64,000 nt of DNA from Vibrio marinisediminis (GCF_014050145.1 NZ_JACFYF010000015.1:1-64000), one strand, 5' to 3'; positions 20,032-30,520 are shown, counted from the stretch's first letter. Made by a program: numbers and translations. The notes: a model not told the origin generated them from the sequence alone.

Positions 20032-20060
20032 AGTTAGCGAAGCAACACATGGAGATAATA

Positions 20061-20663
20061 ATGAAAAAGCTGTTTGCACTATTTACAACTTTAATGCTGA
20101 GCTTGTCGGTTCATGCCGCGCAATTTTCAGAAGGAGAGCACTACAAGGTTTTAGATCTTGAAGCATCGAAAAAACCGATTGTGACGGAATTCTTCTCTTT
20201 CTATTGCCCACACTGCAAAACATTTGAACCGATCATTCGCCAACTAAAAACGCAACTACCTGAAGGCGTAAAACTGCAAAAAGCACACGTATCATTGATG
20301 GGTGGCGCAATGGGCAAAGAGCTCAATAAAGCCTACGCAACCATGGTGGTACTGAAAATTGAAAACAAGATGGCACCTGTCATGTTTGACCGCATTCAAA
20401 CCATGCGCAAACCACCAAAGAGCGCAGAAGAAGTTCGTCAAATTTTCCTTGATGAGGGCATTGATGCGAAGAAATTCGATGCGGCTTACAACGGCTTTGC
20501 CGTCGATTCAATGGCTCATCGTTTTGATAAGCAGTTCAAAGATAGCGGACTTTCTGGTGTCCCTGCCGTTATCGTCAACAACAAATACTTGGTGCAAGCT
20601 CAAACCATCAGTAGCATCGAAGAATACTTCGCTCTAGTGAATTACTTACTGACACTTAAATAG
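20061..20663 (+). CDS. dsbA: thiol:disulfide interchange protein DsbA
   Basis: 200 residues from ATG 20061, with GGAGA just upstream; the open frame starts earlier at 20025 but a signal peptide begins at MKKLFALF. Periplasmic oxidant that introduces disulfides. Signal peptide ~1-19 (SVHAA), thioredoxin fold with catalytic CPHC at residues 49-52 and cis-proline SGVPA near 156. DsbB is not in the window. In E. coli srkA and dsbA are co-transcribed; spacing of 29 bp here allows the same. Confidence 0.97.
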   Translation: MKKLFALFTTLMLSLSVHAAQFSEGEHYKVLDLEASKKPIVTEFFSFYCPHCKTFEPIIRQLKTQLPEGVKLQKAHVSLMGGAMGKELNKAYATMVVLKIENKMAPVMFDRIQTMRKPPKSAEEVRQIFLDEGIDAKKFDAAYNGFAVDSMAHRFDKQFKDSGLSGVPAVIVNNKYLVQAQTISSIEEYFALVNYLLTLK

Positions 20664-20669
20664 TTTCAC

Positions 20670-20695
20670 AAAAGGAGCCTCGGCTCCTTTTTTTA
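20670..20695 (+). terminator. terminator after dsbA
   Basis: Stem AAAGGAGCC/GGCTCCTTT with a 2-nt loop and a long T-run. The following 420 bp to the outer-membrane protein gene are AT-rich. They include a GCTCG/CGAGC hairpin at about 21015-21030 in what is probably the mRNA leader, but no convincing promoter by eye. Confidence 0.9.
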
Positions 20696-21113
20696 TGTCT
20701 ACAAGACTCCACTTTACACATCATTTGCCACGTCTTATATCTACTCCGCCCCATTTATTGGATGGATGATCACAACCTCAACACACCGCAATAACCCCCT
20801 TTACTTATTTGCACTATAAACCATTCAATACATGAATTTTTTTACCCGCCATATTCCTTAGAAACATTCAAATAAAACAAATAATTAGCTTGTTATTAGT
20901 AAGCTTAGTAACCGCTTGCAACAGGTTGATAAAAAATAATTGATACGCCAAAGGAATAAATAAGGTTAAAATTCGCGCCGAATAAAAAATGATATGCAAT
21001 TAAACCCACCCGCGGCTCGGACAATCGAGCAGAATAGGTCGATTCGTTAAGACTCCCTCTTACTGACTCAACACTTATACATGGGGGGAAGTTGCGAGGA
21101 GAACCTAGGAAAA

Positions 21114-22103
21114 ATGAACGTAAAATACTCTCTGATTGCACTAGCACTAATTAGTGGCTCTGCGTCAGCTCAACTTGCTGAAACAGCTGGATTCGCTGGT
21201 GAAGTGTCACTAAGCACAGGTTTTTACTCTGTAGAGTCAAACCTAAACACTGACGATGACAACAAAGACCTAAATGTGACTAGCTCTGGTGCTCCAAACG
21301 AAGCTGTTACTGGTGGTCTACTACTACCACTAGGTAATCTAACTTACACATTTGGTAGCGATCTAAACCAACAGTTCTATGCGGGTACTTCTCGTGAAGA
21401 TATCGCAACTGGTACGCTAGCATTTGAAATGGGCTACAAGTACAAGCTTGCGTCTGGCATGATCATCGATGCATCGATTCTACCAACCATCATGTCTGGT
21501 GAAGTATGGGCAGACCCATACCAAGCAACAAATCGTCAAACGACGGATGAAGATGGTAATGCATACCGCTTAAAACTTGAGAACATTGCAGGTTCTAAAT
21601 TCTCTGTGGATATGGCGTACGCAACCAAAGACGTTGAAAACGACCGTGCTGGTTTTGAAGGTACAAATAATCCGGCAGAACGAAATGTACTTCGCCGCGA
21701 TGCAGACACAATCTTCTTCAAGACTGACTACAAATACATGGTTGACCAAACCACCATGCTAAAACCACGTCTATCCTACATCAGCTCTGATGCCGATGGC
21801 GACGCGAACTCATTCACAGGCTACGGCGTAGAACTAAGCTACTTCAAGTTCCTAAACCGTCACCAGTTTGCACTAACTGCAGGCTTCAATACTCGTGATT
21901 ACGACGCAGTAAACCCTGCATTTGATCAAACTCGTGAAGACGATGAAATGAGCCTATTCGCAGCTTACGAATACGCCAACTTCATGGATTGGCAAGATTG
22001 GTCGTTCATCTCGTTTGCTGGTTTCGGTAGCACCGATTCAAACATCGATTTCTACGACAAAACTGAATACATGATGTCTGTCGGTATGAGCTACAAGTTC
22101 TAA
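21114..22103 (+). CDS. outer-membrane beta-barrel protein, DUF2860-like
   Basis: 329 residues from ATG 21114, with GGAGAA upstream; an in-frame ATG at 21081 would place residues before the signal peptide. Signal peptide ~1-19 (ALISGSASA). The rest alternates hydrophobic and polar residues with acidic turns and ends MSVGMSYKF, the terminal phenylalanine typical of BAM-inserted barrels. It resembles the DUF2860 family of Vibrio; substrate unknown. Codon use is strongly biased to preferred codons (for example CTA Leu, GGT Gly), suggesting high expression. Confidence 0.75.
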   Translation: MNVKYSLIALALISGSASAQLAETAGFAGEVSLSTGFYSVESNLNTDDDNKDLNVTSSGAPNEAVTGGLLLPLGNLTYTFGSDLNQQFYAGTSREDIATGTLAFEMGYKYKLASGMIIDASILPTIMSGEVWADPYQATNRQTTDEDGNAYRLKLENIAGSKFSVDMAYATKDVENDRAGFEGTNNPAERNVLRRDADTIFFKTDYKYMVDQTTMLKPRLSYISSDADGDANSFTGYGVELSYFKFLNRHQFALTAGFNTRDYDAVNPAFDQTREDDEMSLFAAYEYANFMDWQDWSFISFAGFGSTDSNIDFYDKTEYMMSVGMSYKF

Positions 22104-22120
22104 TATCGATTTAAGACAAG

Positions 22121-22148
22121 AACCCACCCTTTGCGGTGGGTTTTTTTA
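22121..22148. terminator. bidirectional terminator
   Basis: Stem AACCCACC/GGTGGGTT with a 6-nt loop and T-run. It ends the outer-membrane protein gene; the comM stop codon on the other strand overlaps the T-run. Confidence 0.9.
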
Positions 22149-23669
22149 TACGGCTTGTGCATGCAGATGTTTGAGCAAGCGATCCATCGCGCGATAGCCC
22201 AAAGCTTCCGCCAAATGAGAACGCTGAATTCGATCTTCTCCCGCTAAATCTGCAATCGTGCGTGCGACCTTAATAATGCGATGATAAGCCCGTATCGACA
22301 AACCAAGCCGATGCAGCGCTTGCTCCAAAAACTGCGCATCACTCTTTTCCAGTCGGCAATCTTGTTCAATTTCTCGACTCCCCAGTAACGCATTGGCTTT
22401 ACCACCTCGGGCTAACATTCGTTCCCTTGCCTGCTCTACCCGAAGCTTCACCACTGGCGTGGTTTCACCTCTATCACCGCCTTCCGCTAAAGTGCCTTTC
22501 GGCAGTGCGGGGATCTCCAATGACATATCAAAACGATCCAATAACGGCCCCGATAATCGGCTTAAATAGCGCAGCGCTGCTTGTGAGTTACCATTGGGTT
22601 TTGTCGCATCATAGTGACCACTTGGGCTAGGATTTAGTGCGCCAATCAACTGAAACCGAGCTGGAAAACGAGTTTTGCCTTGAGCTCGAGAGATAATAAT
22701 CTCACCGGATTCTAGCGGCTCGCGCAAAGCATCCAACACCTTACGTTCAAACTCAGGCATCTCATCTAAAAACAACAAGCCGTTATGCGCCAACGAAATC
22801 TCCCCCGGTCTTGGTACTGAGCCACCACCAACTAATGCCGCCATCGAACTGGAGTGATGCGGAGAACGAAAGGGGCGCTGTTTCCAGTTGAACTGATTTA
22901 TCTCTTGCTGAGTTAGTGATGCCACCGAAGCTGATGCCATTGCTTCTTCATCAGACATCGCGGGCAATAAGTCACTTAAACGAGACGCCAACATGGTTTT
23001 ACCCGTACCGGGAGGACCTAAAAACAGCAGGTTGTGATGCCCCGCCGCGGCAATTTCCAATGCTCGCTTACCTTGCTGTTGGCCAATAATATCTTGCAGA
23101 TCTCTGCTGAGCCCTATACTGGCAGCTCCCACTTGAGTTTGATGCAGCGCCAATTTTTGCTGCCCACAAAGATCGGCGCAAACATCGAGCAAACTGTTAG
23201 CAGATTTATGAATATCCTTCCCCACCAGTGCCGCTTGGTCACCATTACTTTGCGGTACCACCAAACTTCGCCCTTGATTTTGTACCACCAGCGCCGCGGG
23301 TAACACGCCTTTGACACCGCGCAACTCGCCAGACAATGCCAGTTCACCGATAAACTCTCGCTCCGTTAATGCGGTTAAAGGGATTTGCTCCGACGCAGCC
23401 AAAATACCCAGAGCGATAGGCAAATCAAACCGCCCCCCTTCTTTGGGTAAGTCAGCAGGTGCGAGATTGACGGTAATTCGTTTCGCCGGGAACTCAAATC
23501 GAGAATTGATGATCGCACTGCGCACCCTATCACGAGATTCCTTAACGGTTGTCTCTGGCAACCCCACTAAAGCAAACCCTGGCATACCATTACTAATATG
23601 TACCTCAACCGTCACCAAAGGTGCTTCCACACCAATCGATGCTCGGCTATAAACCACCGCTAACCCCAT
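22146..23669 (-). CDS. comM: Mg-chelatase-like AAA+ ATPase ComM (YifB)
   Basis: 507 residues. Hexameric helicase that promotes branch migration during natural transformation (shown in Vibrio and Haemophilus). N-terminal Lon-protease-like domain (VEVHISNGMPGFALVGLPETTVKESRDRVRSA). Then the AAA+ core: Walker A GPPGTGKT near 218-225, LFLDEMPEF as Walker B, and sensor region ALNPSPSGHY. A C-terminal helical Mg_chelatase domain ends the protein. Single gene here, convergent with the outer-membrane gene and divergent from ilv. Confidence 0.96.
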   Translation of the reverse strand: MGLAVVYSRASIGVEAPLVTVEVHISNGMPGFALVGLPETTVKESRDRVRSAIINSRFEFPAKRITVNLAPADLPKEGGRFDLPIALGILAASEQIPLTALTEREFIGELALSGELRGVKGVLPAALVVQNQGRSLVVPQSNGDQAALVGKDIHKSANSLLDVCADLCGQQKLALHQTQVGAASIGLSRDLQDIIGQQQGKRALEIAAAGHHNLLFLGPPGTGKTMLASRLSDLLPAMSDEEAMASASVASLTQQEINQFNWKQRPFRSPHHSSSMAALVGGGSVPRPGEISLAHNGLLFLDEMPEFERKVLDALREPLESGEIIISRAQGKTRFPARFQLIGALNPSPSGHYDATKPNGNSQAALRYLSRLSGPLLDRFDMSLEIPALPKGTLAEGGDRGETTPVVKLRVEQARERMLARGGKANALLGSREIEQDCRLEKSDAQFLEQALHRLGLSIRAYHRIIKVARTIADLAGEDRIQRSHLAEALGYRAMDRLLKHLHAQAV

Positions 23670-23799
23670 ACATTCCCTTATTCAGTCGACTGTTCAAAGC
23701 GCTCATTTTTATGGCACCATTGTTATATAGCGTGATGAGTTGCTGAGATAATGTGAAAAAAGAATGAGTTTTTGCTTGTCAATTAACGGAAATATGTGA

Positions 23800-23813
23800 T
23801 ACCACTAGTGGTA
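23800..23813. promoter_or_regulatory. 14-bp perfect palindrome upstream of ilvL
   Basis: TACCACTAGTGGTA is perfectly symmetrical and lies 50 bp before the leader peptide. It falls on or just after the -10 region of a possible promoter (TTGTCA at 23776-23781; -10 unclear). It may be an operator for the ilv operon; no regulator is known to me for this sequence. Confidence 0.4.
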
Positions 23814-23862
23814 CAAACATCGACGTAGCATATTACGCAAACACAACGATTAAGAATTTATA

Positions 23863-23937
23863 ATGAACTTGAACGCCCGCTTACATTCACTGATTACCCT
23901 GATTATCGTGGTCATTATCGGATCGCGCGGGGTCTAG
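23863..23937 (+). CDS. ilvL: ilv operon leader peptide
   Basis: 24-codon ORF, too short for routine calling. Half of its residues are branched-chain: five Ile, four Leu and three Val, with the run ITLIIVVII in the middle. It is followed by an intrinsic terminator and then ilvG. By analogy with E. coli ilvGMEDA, ribosome stalling at these codons when charged Ile/Leu/Val tRNAs are scarce prevents terminator formation. The peptide ends in SRGV. Confidence 0.9.
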   Translation: MNLNARLHSLITLIIVVIIGSRGV

Positions 23938-23964
23938 TGGGCGAAAGATAGCCAAAAATTAGAC

Positions 23965-23998
23965 AAACCCCCGCGCTGAAAAGTTCGGGGGTTTTTTT
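23965..23998 (+). terminator. ilvGMEDA attenuator
   Basis: Stem AAACCCCCG / CGGGGGTTT followed by a run of seven Ts, 28 bp after the ilvL stop. This is the terminator arm of the attenuation system. The GCGCGGGG segment near the end of ilvL (23924-23932) can pair with the CCCCCGCGC arm (23968-23976) to form the competing antiterminator. About 160 bp remain to ilvG, which has a strong AAGGAGGCGGAG site. Confidence 0.9.
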
Positions 23999-24159
23999 AC
24001 AACCAATTTGAATATTTTTAGGTAGCACACTGCAAACAATTTAAAAACACAATCGCTCAACTTGAAGGATAACAAGCGAGCGACGACAGGAAGAATGGGA
24101 GTGCACATGAAGTGCCAGCAAGACAAGGAATGCTACACGAGTAGCGAAGGAGGCGGAGA

Positions 24160-25806
24160 ATGACAGGTGCAGAACTAGTCGTTGCCGCATTGCAGCAACA
24201 AGGAATCAAAACAATATTTGGCTACCCAGGTGGCGCGATAATGCCCATCTATGATGCCCTCTATGACTGTGGGGTTGAACACATCCTCTGTCGCCATGAG
24301 CAAGGTGCAGCAATGGCCGCCATCGGCATGGCTCGCGCATCACAACAAGTGGCAGTTTGCATGGCAACCTCCGGACCTGGTGCCACCAACTTGGTTACCG
24401 GTCTTGCCGATGCGTTTATGGATTCCATCCCACTGGTTGCTATCACAGGTCAAGTTGCCAGTTCACACATCGGTACCGATGCTTTCCAAGAGATGGATGT
24501 GATCGGTATGTCTCTCTCTTGTACCAAACACAGCTATCTCGTCACTGATATTAATGATCTCGCCCCCACCTTAGCTGAAGCTTTTGAAGTCGCCAAAACT
24601 GGGCGCCCTGGTCCGGTTATTGTTGATATCGCCAAAGACGTACAACTTGCTCAAGCTCCCATCACCCAACTGCCATCGTTTACCCCTCCAGAGATGCCAG
24701 TGGCAAGCCAAGAAGCGGTAGCCAAGGCACAATCATTGCTGTCGTCGAGTTCGCGCCCAGTTTTGTATGTTGGTGGTGGGGTTCAGCTCGGTAATGCTAC
24801 CGCATCAGTTCGCGAGTTCTTACGTTTAAACCCAATGCCAGTAGTGAGCACTCTAAAGGGGCTTGGCACCATTGAACGCCATGACCCACATTACCTAGGG
24901 ATGTTAGGGATGCACGGCACCAAAGCGGCTAACTTGGTAGTTCAAGAATGTGACCTCTTGATTGCTGTTGGTGCGCGTTTTGATGATCGAGTCACGGGTA
25001 AATTAGACACTTTTGCACCCAATGCGAAAGTTATCCACATTGATATTGATGCTGCAGAAATCCACAAACTTCGCCAAGCGCACGCACCACTGCGCGGTGA
25101 AATCCCAACCATTCTTCCTCAACTTGAACTTGAGCATGATATTACGCCTTGGGTAAAACACAGTGAAAGCCTGCGCAGCGGTTTTAAATGGCGTTATGAC
25201 CACCCAGGCGAGCTCATTTTTGCGCCTAAGTTGTTAAAGCAACTCTCTGATTTAATGCCTGACAGTTCGATTGTTTCGACTGATGTGGGGCAACACCAAA
25301 TGTGGGCGGCGCAGCATATTCAGCCGCGTGAGCCACAAAATTTCATCACTTCCGCAGGCTTAGGCACCATGGGATTTGGGCTACCTGCCGCGATGGGGGC
25401 TGCCGTTGCTCGCCCTGATGATCAATCGATTCTAATCACGGGTGATGGCTCGTTCATGATGAACGTACAGGAACTGGGCACGCTCAAGCGTCGCCAAATT
25501 CCGGTAAAAATCGTACTACTGAATAACCAACGTTTGGGTATGGTTCGCCAATGGCAATCGCTGTTCTTTGATGGTCGCCACAGTGAAACCATTCTTGATG
25601 ACAATCCTGATTTCATCACTTTAGCGAAAGCTTTTGATATTCCGGGTAAAACCATCACAAAGAAAGAAGAAGTAGAACCGGCTCTAAAAGAGATGCTGGC
25701 AAGCAAAACTTCTTACCTACTTCATGTCTTAATTGATGAAGAAGAGAACGTATGGCCGCTCGTTCCACCGGGTGCGTCCAATAGTGAAATGCTGGAGAAC
25801 ACCTAA
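24160..25806 (+). CDS. ilvG: acetolactate synthase II, large subunit
   Basis: 548 residues, full length (not frameshifted as in E. coli K-12). ThDP- and FAD-dependent enzyme condensing pyruvate with pyruvate or 2-oxobutyrate, the first common step in Val/Leu/Ile synthesis. Seen: [13 protein letters not shown], catalytic Glu in [10 protein letters not shown], and the ThDP motif [14 protein letters not shown]...LLNNQ in the C-terminal third. First structural gene of ilvGMEDA, under the attenuator. Confidence 0.97.
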   Translation: MTGAELVVAALQQQGIKTIFGYPGGAIMPIYDALYDCGVEHILCRHEQGAAMAAIGMARASQQVAVCMATSGPGATNLVTGLADAFMDSIPLVAITGQVASSHIGTDAFQEMDVIGMSLSCTKHSYLVTDINDLAPTLAEAFEVAKTGRPGPVIVDIAKDVQLAQAPITQLPSFTPPEMPVASQEAVAKAQSLLSSSSRPVLYVGGGVQLGNATASVREFLRLNPMPVVSTLKGLGTIERHDPHYLGMLGMHGTKAANLVVQECDLLIAVGARFDDRVTGKLDTFAPNAKVIHIDIDAAEIHKLRQAHAPLRGEIPTILPQLELEHDITPWVKHSESLRSGFKWRYDHPGELIFAPKLLKQLSDLMPDSSIVSTDVGQHQMWAAQHIQPREPQNFITSAGLGTMGFGLPAAMGAAVARPDDQSILITGDGSFMMNVQELGTLKRRQIPVKIVLLNNQRLGMVRQWQSLFFDGRHSETILDDNPDFITLAKAFDIPGKTITKKEEVEPALKEMLASKTSYLLHVLIDEEENVWPLVPPGASNSEMLENT

Positions 25807-25807
25807 C

Positions 25808-26092
25808 ATGGAAAGATATCTACTCGACATTAAAGCTGACGATAAACCGGTTTTGCTAGAGCGTGTTCTGCGTGTTGTTCGCCACCGTGGTTTTATCATC
25901 AAACAAGTTGCTGCGACACAGAACCATGAAAGCCACGTCGCGAGCGTTGAAATTATCGTAGATAGTGATCGCCCTATCTCGTTCATTACTAATCAAATAG
26001 AAAAACTCTGGGATGTTCGCACTGTTGACGTCACACAAATCGCCCGTGATGAACTACCAAATAACAACTTACAACAGAGAATCTGTGCATAA
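25808..26092 (+). CDS. ilvM: acetolactate synthase II, regulatory small subunit
   Basis: 94-residue ACT-domain protein starting at ATG 25808, one base after the ilvG stop. The longer open frame is an extension into ilvG and is rejected. Sequence MERYLLDIKADDKPVLLERVLRVVRHRGF is typical of IlvM. It activates IlvG; isozyme II of enteric bacteria is insensitive to valine. Confidence 0.93.
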   Translation: MERYLLDIKADDKPVLLERVLRVVRHRGFIIKQVAATQNHESHVASVEIIVDSDRPISFITNQIEKLWDVRTVDVTQIARDELPNNNLQQRICA

Positions 26093-26104
26093 GGAAGGCA
26101 AGCA

Positions 26105-27049
26105 ATGGCTACAAACACAGCAGACTACATTTGGTTCAACGGTGAAATGGTTCCTTGGGCGGAGGCAAACGTGCACGTGTTCACTCACGCAATGCATTAC
26201 GGCACGTCCGTTTTTGAAGGGGTACGTTGCTATAACACCCCTAAAGGTCCGATTATTTTTCGTCACCACGAACACGCACAACGCCTAAAAAATTCAGCCA
26301 AAATCTACCGTTTCCCAATTCCATACACGGTAGAGCAGATCATGGAAGCGACGCGCGAAACCCTACGTAAAAACAAACTTGATAGTGCCTATATCCGCCC
26401 ATTGGCATTTGTCGGCAATGTTGGCTTAGGCGTTTGTCCACCAGCCGACACAGAATTGGATTTAATTATTGCCGCTTTCCCTTGGGGTTCTTATCTCGGT
26501 GAAGAAGCACTAGAAAATGGCGTGGCAGCGATGATTTCAAGTTGGAATCGCTCAGCACCTAACACCATTCCAACCGCCGCAAAAGCGGGTGGTAACTACC
26601 TTTCTTCGCTACTGGTTGGCGGTGAAGCCCGTCGCCACGGTTACGCCGAAGGCATTGCGTTAAGTGTTGATGGGTATCTATCTGAAGGCGCCGGTGAAAA
26701 TATCTTTGTGATCAAAGACGGTGTTATCGCCACGCCACCTGCAACTAGTGCCATCTTGCCTGGTATTACACGTGACTCAATCATGACACTGGCCCGCGAG
26801 ATGGGCTATGAAGTCCGTGAAACCAATATTGCCCGTGAAGCACTTTACCTCGCCGATGAAATCTTTATGACTGGCACCGCAGCAGAAGTGGTTCCTGTTA
26901 GCTCAGTAGATCAAATTGAAGTTGGCTCAGGCAAACGTGGACCAATCACCAAGCAGATTCAAGAAGCCTACTTTGGGCTGTTTAACGGAACCACTGAAGA
27001 TAAATGGGGATGGCTTGATTACGTCTACCCACAAGATGCAGCCAAGTAG
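26105..27049 (+). CDS. ilvE: branched-chain-amino-acid aminotransferase
   Basis: 314 residues, fold-type IV PLP enzyme performing the final transamination to Val, Leu and Ile. Signatures: IWFNGEMVPW, THAMHYGTSVFEGVRCY, the PLP lysine within TAAKAGGNYL near residue 160, and EGAGENIFVIKDG. Length is close to E. coli IlvE (309). AAGGAAGGC lies before the ATG. It is 12 bp after ilvM. Confidence 0.97.
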   Translation: MATNTADYIWFNGEMVPWAEANVHVFTHAMHYGTSVFEGVRCYNTPKGPIIFRHHEHAQRLKNSAKIYRFPIPYTVEQIMEATRETLRKNKLDSAYIRPLAFVGNVGLGVCPPADTELDLIIAAFPWGSYLGEEALENGVAAMISSWNRSAPNTIPTAAKAGGNYLSSLLVGGEARRHGYAEGIALSVDGYLSEGAGENIFVIKDGVIATPPATSAILPGITRDSIMTLAREMGYEVRETNIAREALYLADEIFMTGTAAEVVPVSSVDQIEVGSGKRGPITKQIQEAYFGLFNGTTEDKWGWLDYVYPQDAAK

Positions 27050-27064
27050 TAGAGGAATAAGGAT

Positions 27065-28906
27065 ATGCCTAAATACCGTTCAGCCACCACCACCCACGGA
27101 CGCAATATGGCTGGAGCACGCGCATTGTGGCGTGCCACTGGGGTAAAAGAAGAAGACTTCGGTAAACCGATCATTGCCGTGGTGAACTCGTTCACTCAGT
27201 TTGTACCGGGACACGTACATTTAAAAGATATGGGTCAACTGGTTGCCGGTGAAATTGAAAAAGCCGGTGGTATTGCCAAAGAATTCAATACCATCGCGGT
27301 TGATGATGGTATCGCCATGGGTCACGGCGGCATGCTCTATTCACTGCCATCACGTGAGTTGATCGCCGATTCGGTCGAGTACATGGTCAACGCCCACTGT
27401 GCCGATGCGATGGTATGCATCTCCAACTGTGACAAAATCACCCCAGGGATGATGATGGCAGCCATGCGCCTTAACATCCCGGTGATTTTTGTTTCAGGTG
27501 GTCCGATGGAAGCGGGTAAAACTAAGCTTTCTGACCAAATCATCAAACTCGACTTAGTCGATGCAATGATCCAAGGCGCCGATCCAACCATTTCCGATGA
27601 GCAAAGCGAGCAAGTTGAGCGTTCAGCATGCCCAACCTGTGGTTCATGTTCGGGGATGTTCACTGCCAACTCAATGAACTGTTTAACCGAAGCGCTTGGC
27701 TTATCTCAGCCGGGTAACGGTTCTATGCTTGCCACTCACGCTGATCGCGAACAGCTATTCATCAATGCCGGTAAACGTATTGTTGATTTGACTCGTCGTT
27801 ACTACGAGCAAGATGATGAATCAGCCCTGCCTCGTAATATTGCTGACCGCGCTGCGTTTGAAAACGCGATGGCATTGGATATCGCGATGGGCGGTTCAAG
27901 CAACACTGTGCTGCACCTATTGGCTTCTGCACAAGAAGGTGAAATCGATTTTGATATGAACGACATTGACCAAATGTCTCGCCGAGTACCGCATCTGTGT
28001 AAAGTAGCGCCTTCGACGCCTAAATATCACATGGAAGATGTGCACCGTGCTGGTGGCGTCATGGCTATTTTAGGTGAACTTGATCGCGCTGGGTTACTCA
28101 ACAACCAAACTCGCACCGTACTGGGTTTGAGTATGCAAGAGCAGCTCGCACAATACGACATTATGCAAACCGAAGACCAAGCCGTATTGGAGTTCTTCCG
28201 TGCAGGTCCCGCCGGTATTCGCACCACCAAAGCCTTCTCGCAAGATTGCCGTTGGGATCGCCTTGATGACGACCGCGTTGATGGCTGTATCCGCACCAAA
28301 GAGAACGCTTTTAGCCAAGAAGGTGGGCTGGCTGTACTGTCAGGCAATATCGCCATTGATGGGTGTATCGTTAAAACTGCTGGTGTGGACGAAGGTAGCC
28401 TGATCTTCCAAGGTCCTGCGGTTGTATTTGAAAGCCAAGATACCGCGGTTGATGGGATTCTCGGTGGCAAAGTAAAAGCGGGCGATGTGGTTGTGATCCG
28501 CTATGAAGGTCCGAAAGGCGGTCCTGGTATGCAAGAAATGCTCTATCCAACGACTTATCTCAAGTCGATGGGCTTAGGCAAAGCTTGTGCACTGCTTACC
28601 GATGGTCGCTTTTCTGGTGGTACTTCCGGTCTCTCTATTGGACACGTTTCGCCGGAAGCTGCCAGTGGCGGCGCGATTGGTTTAGTCAAAGATGGCGACA
28701 TCATTGCAATTGATATCCCGAGCCGCAGCATCAGCTTGCAAGTCTCTGAGCAAGAGTTAACACAGCGTCGCGCCTCACAAGATGCACTCGGTTGGAAGCC
28801 GGTTGATCGCCAACGTGAAGTGTCGCTCGCACTGAAAGCTTATGCCAGCATGGCAACCAGTGCCGATAAAGGTGCGGTTCGCGACAAGAGCAAATTAGAG
28901 GGATAA
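27065..28906 (+). CDS. ilvD: dihydroxy-acid dehydratase
   Basis: 613 residues. Fe-S enzyme dehydrating the 2,3-dihydroxy acids to 2-oxo acids, third step of Ile/Val synthesis. Cluster cysteines are visible at 122 (SNCDKITPG) and in CPTCGSCSG near 189-195. The C-terminal barrel contains [20 protein letters not shown]. Full length compared with E. coli (616). Fifteen bp after ilvE. Confidence 0.97.
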   Translation: MPKYRSATTTHGRNMAGARALWRATGVKEEDFGKPIIAVVNSFTQFVPGHVHLKDMGQLVAGEIEKAGGIAKEFNTIAVDDGIAMGHGGMLYSLPSRELIADSVEYMVNAHCADAMVCISNCDKITPGMMMAAMRLNIPVIFVSGGPMEAGKTKLSDQIIKLDLVDAMIQGADPTISDEQSEQVERSACPTCGSCSGMFTANSMNCLTEALGLSQPGNGSMLATHADREQLFINAGKRIVDLTRRYYEQDDESALPRNIADRAAFENAMALDIAMGGSSNTVLHLLASAQEGEIDFDMNDIDQMSRRVPHLCKVAPSTPKYHMEDVHRAGGVMAILGELDRAGLLNNQTRTVLGLSMQEQLAQYDIMQTEDQAVLEFFRAGPAGIRTTKAFSQDCRWDRLDDDRVDGCIRTKENAFSQEGGLAVLSGNIAIDGCIVKTAGVDEGSLIFQGPAVVFESQDTAVDGILGGKVKAGDVVVIRYEGPKGGPGMQEMLYPTTYLKSMGLGKACALLTDGRFSGGTSGLSIGHVSPEAASGGAIGLVKDGDIIAIDIPSRSISLQVSEQELTQRRASQDALGWKPVDRQREVSLALKAYASMATSADKGAVRDKSKLEG

Positions 28907-28909
28907 GTG

Positions 28910-30490
28910 ATGACGGAATCCTTCCCCAAACCGGGCCAACAACCGACTGGCGCAGATTATCTGCGTCAGGTTTTGCGCGCCCCCGTCTATGAAGTGGCGG
29001 TGGTTAGCCCATTTCAAGCAATGCCGAGGCTGTCAGCTCGCATTGGTAACCAAGTACAAATTAAGCGAGAAGACCGCCAACCAGTACACTCGTTTAAACT
29101 GCGCGGTGCCTACAACATGGTTTCAAGCTTATCCGAAGGGCAGAAAGCCGCAGGTGTTATCGCTGCCTCGGCGGGTAATCATGCCCAAGGCATGGCGCTA
29201 TCGGGAACAAAGTTGGGTATCAAAACCACCATAGTGATGCCTAAAACTACCCCCGATATCAAAGTCGACGCGGTACGAGGTTTTGGCGGCAATGTGATAT
29301 TGCATGGTAATAATTTTGATGAAGCCAAAGCCGAAGCCGAACGCCTTTCTATGGAATATGGCTATACCTTTGTCCCACCCTTTGATCACCCATTAGTGAT
29401 TGCCGGCCAAGGCACCATTGGAATGGAAATGCTGCAGCAAAATGGGCACTTAGATTACATCTTCGTCCCTGTAGGCGGCGGTGGTCTGGCGGCAGGTGTG
29501 GCGGTATTGGTCAAACAGTTGATGCCGGAAATCAAAGTCATTGCGGTTGAGCCAGAAGACTCCGCCTGTTTAAAAGCGGCACTTGATGCCGGTGAGCCTG
29601 TGGTACTTGATCAAGTCAGCATGTTTGCTGATGGCGTAGCGGTAAAACGTATTGGTGAAGAGACCTTCCGCCTATGTCACCAATATATTGATGGTCACGT
29701 GACGGTTTCAAGTGATGAAATCTGCTCTGCTGTGAAAGATATCTTTGAAGATACTCGCGCCATTGCCGAACCATCCGGTGCGCTAGCACTTGCGGGATTA
29801 AAGAAGTTTGCAGATCAGCAACAGCTTCGAGGCAAGCAACTTGGTACGGTACTCTCTGGCGCGAATACTAACTTTCACGGACTACGTTATGTATCAGAAC
29901 GCTGTGAGTTGGGTGAAAAACGTGAAGGCTTACTTGCCGTTACTATCCCAGAGCGTCAAGGCGCCTTCTTTGAATTCTGCAACCTAATTGGTGGTCGAGC
30001 AGTGACGGAGTTCAATTACCGTTATAACGACGATTCACTTGCCAACATTTTTGTTGGTGTGCGCCTCAATGGTGGACAAGAAGAATTGCAGCATATCATC
30101 CAAGATCTGCGTACAGGAGGTTACCCAGTCGTTGATCTGTCTGATGATGAAATGGCCAAACTACACGTGCGCTATATGATTGGCGGCAAACCGTCTAAGC
30201 CACTCAAAGAACGTTTATACAGTTTCGAGTTTCCAGAATACCCTGGTGCTCTACTTAAATTCTTGAGCACTCTAGGCACGCATTGGAACATTAGTTTGTT
30301 TAACTATCGTAACCACGGTGCCGATTACGGTCGTGTGTTGTGTGGTTTTGAACTTGATGATAGCGACCTAAGCCGTTTTTCTGCGCATTTACGCGAACTT
30401 GGTTACCAATGCAAAGATGAAACTGACAACCCGTCTTACCAATTTTTCTTATCTTCATTAAGCAGTACACAGATAACTCAAGAAACGTGA
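28910..30490 (+). CDS. ilvA: threonine ammonia-lyase (biosynthetic), isoleucine-sensitive
   Basis: 526 residues from ATG 28910, with GAGGG seven bases upstream; GTG 28907 is the less likely alternative. PLP enzyme converting threonine to 2-oxobutyrate for isoleucine. Catalytic domain: KREDRQPVHSFKLRGAYNM with the PLP lysine, SAGNHAQG and GGGGLAAG. Two C-terminal ACT-like domains (~330-510) bind Ile/Val for feedback control. Last gene of the operon; ilvY and ilvC are not in the window. Confidence 0.97.
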   Translation: MTESFPKPGQQPTGADYLRQVLRAPVYEVAVVSPFQAMPRLSARIGNQVQIKREDRQPVHSFKLRGAYNMVSSLSEGQKAAGVIAASAGNHAQGMALSGTKLGIKTTIVMPKTTPDIKVDAVRGFGGNVILHGNNFDEAKAEAERLSMEYGYTFVPPFDHPLVIAGQGTIGMEMLQQNGHLDYIFVPVGGGGLAAGVAVLVKQLMPEIKVIAVEPEDSACLKAALDAGEPVVLDQVSMFADGVAVKRIGEETFRLCHQYIDGHVTVSSDEICSAVKDIFEDTRAIAEPSGALALAGLKKFADQQQLRGKQLGTVLSGANTNFHGLRYVSERCELGEKREGLLAVTIPERQGAFFEFCNLIGGRAVTEFNYRYNDDSLANIFVGVRLNGGQEELQHIIQDLRTGGYPVVDLSDDEMAKLHVRYMIGGKPSKPLKERLYSFEFPEYPGALLKFLSTLGTHWNISLFNYRNHGADYGRVLCGFELDDSDLSRFSAHLRELGYQCKDETDNPSYQFFLSSLSSTQITQET

Positions 30491-30520
30491 TCGGTTTTAA
30501 CCTTCCGCTCAGCAATAACA

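Noticed and set aside
28027-28470. 147-codon antisense ORF within ilvD
   Set aside because: Entirely inside a conserved gene; serine/proline/arginine-rich shadow translation.
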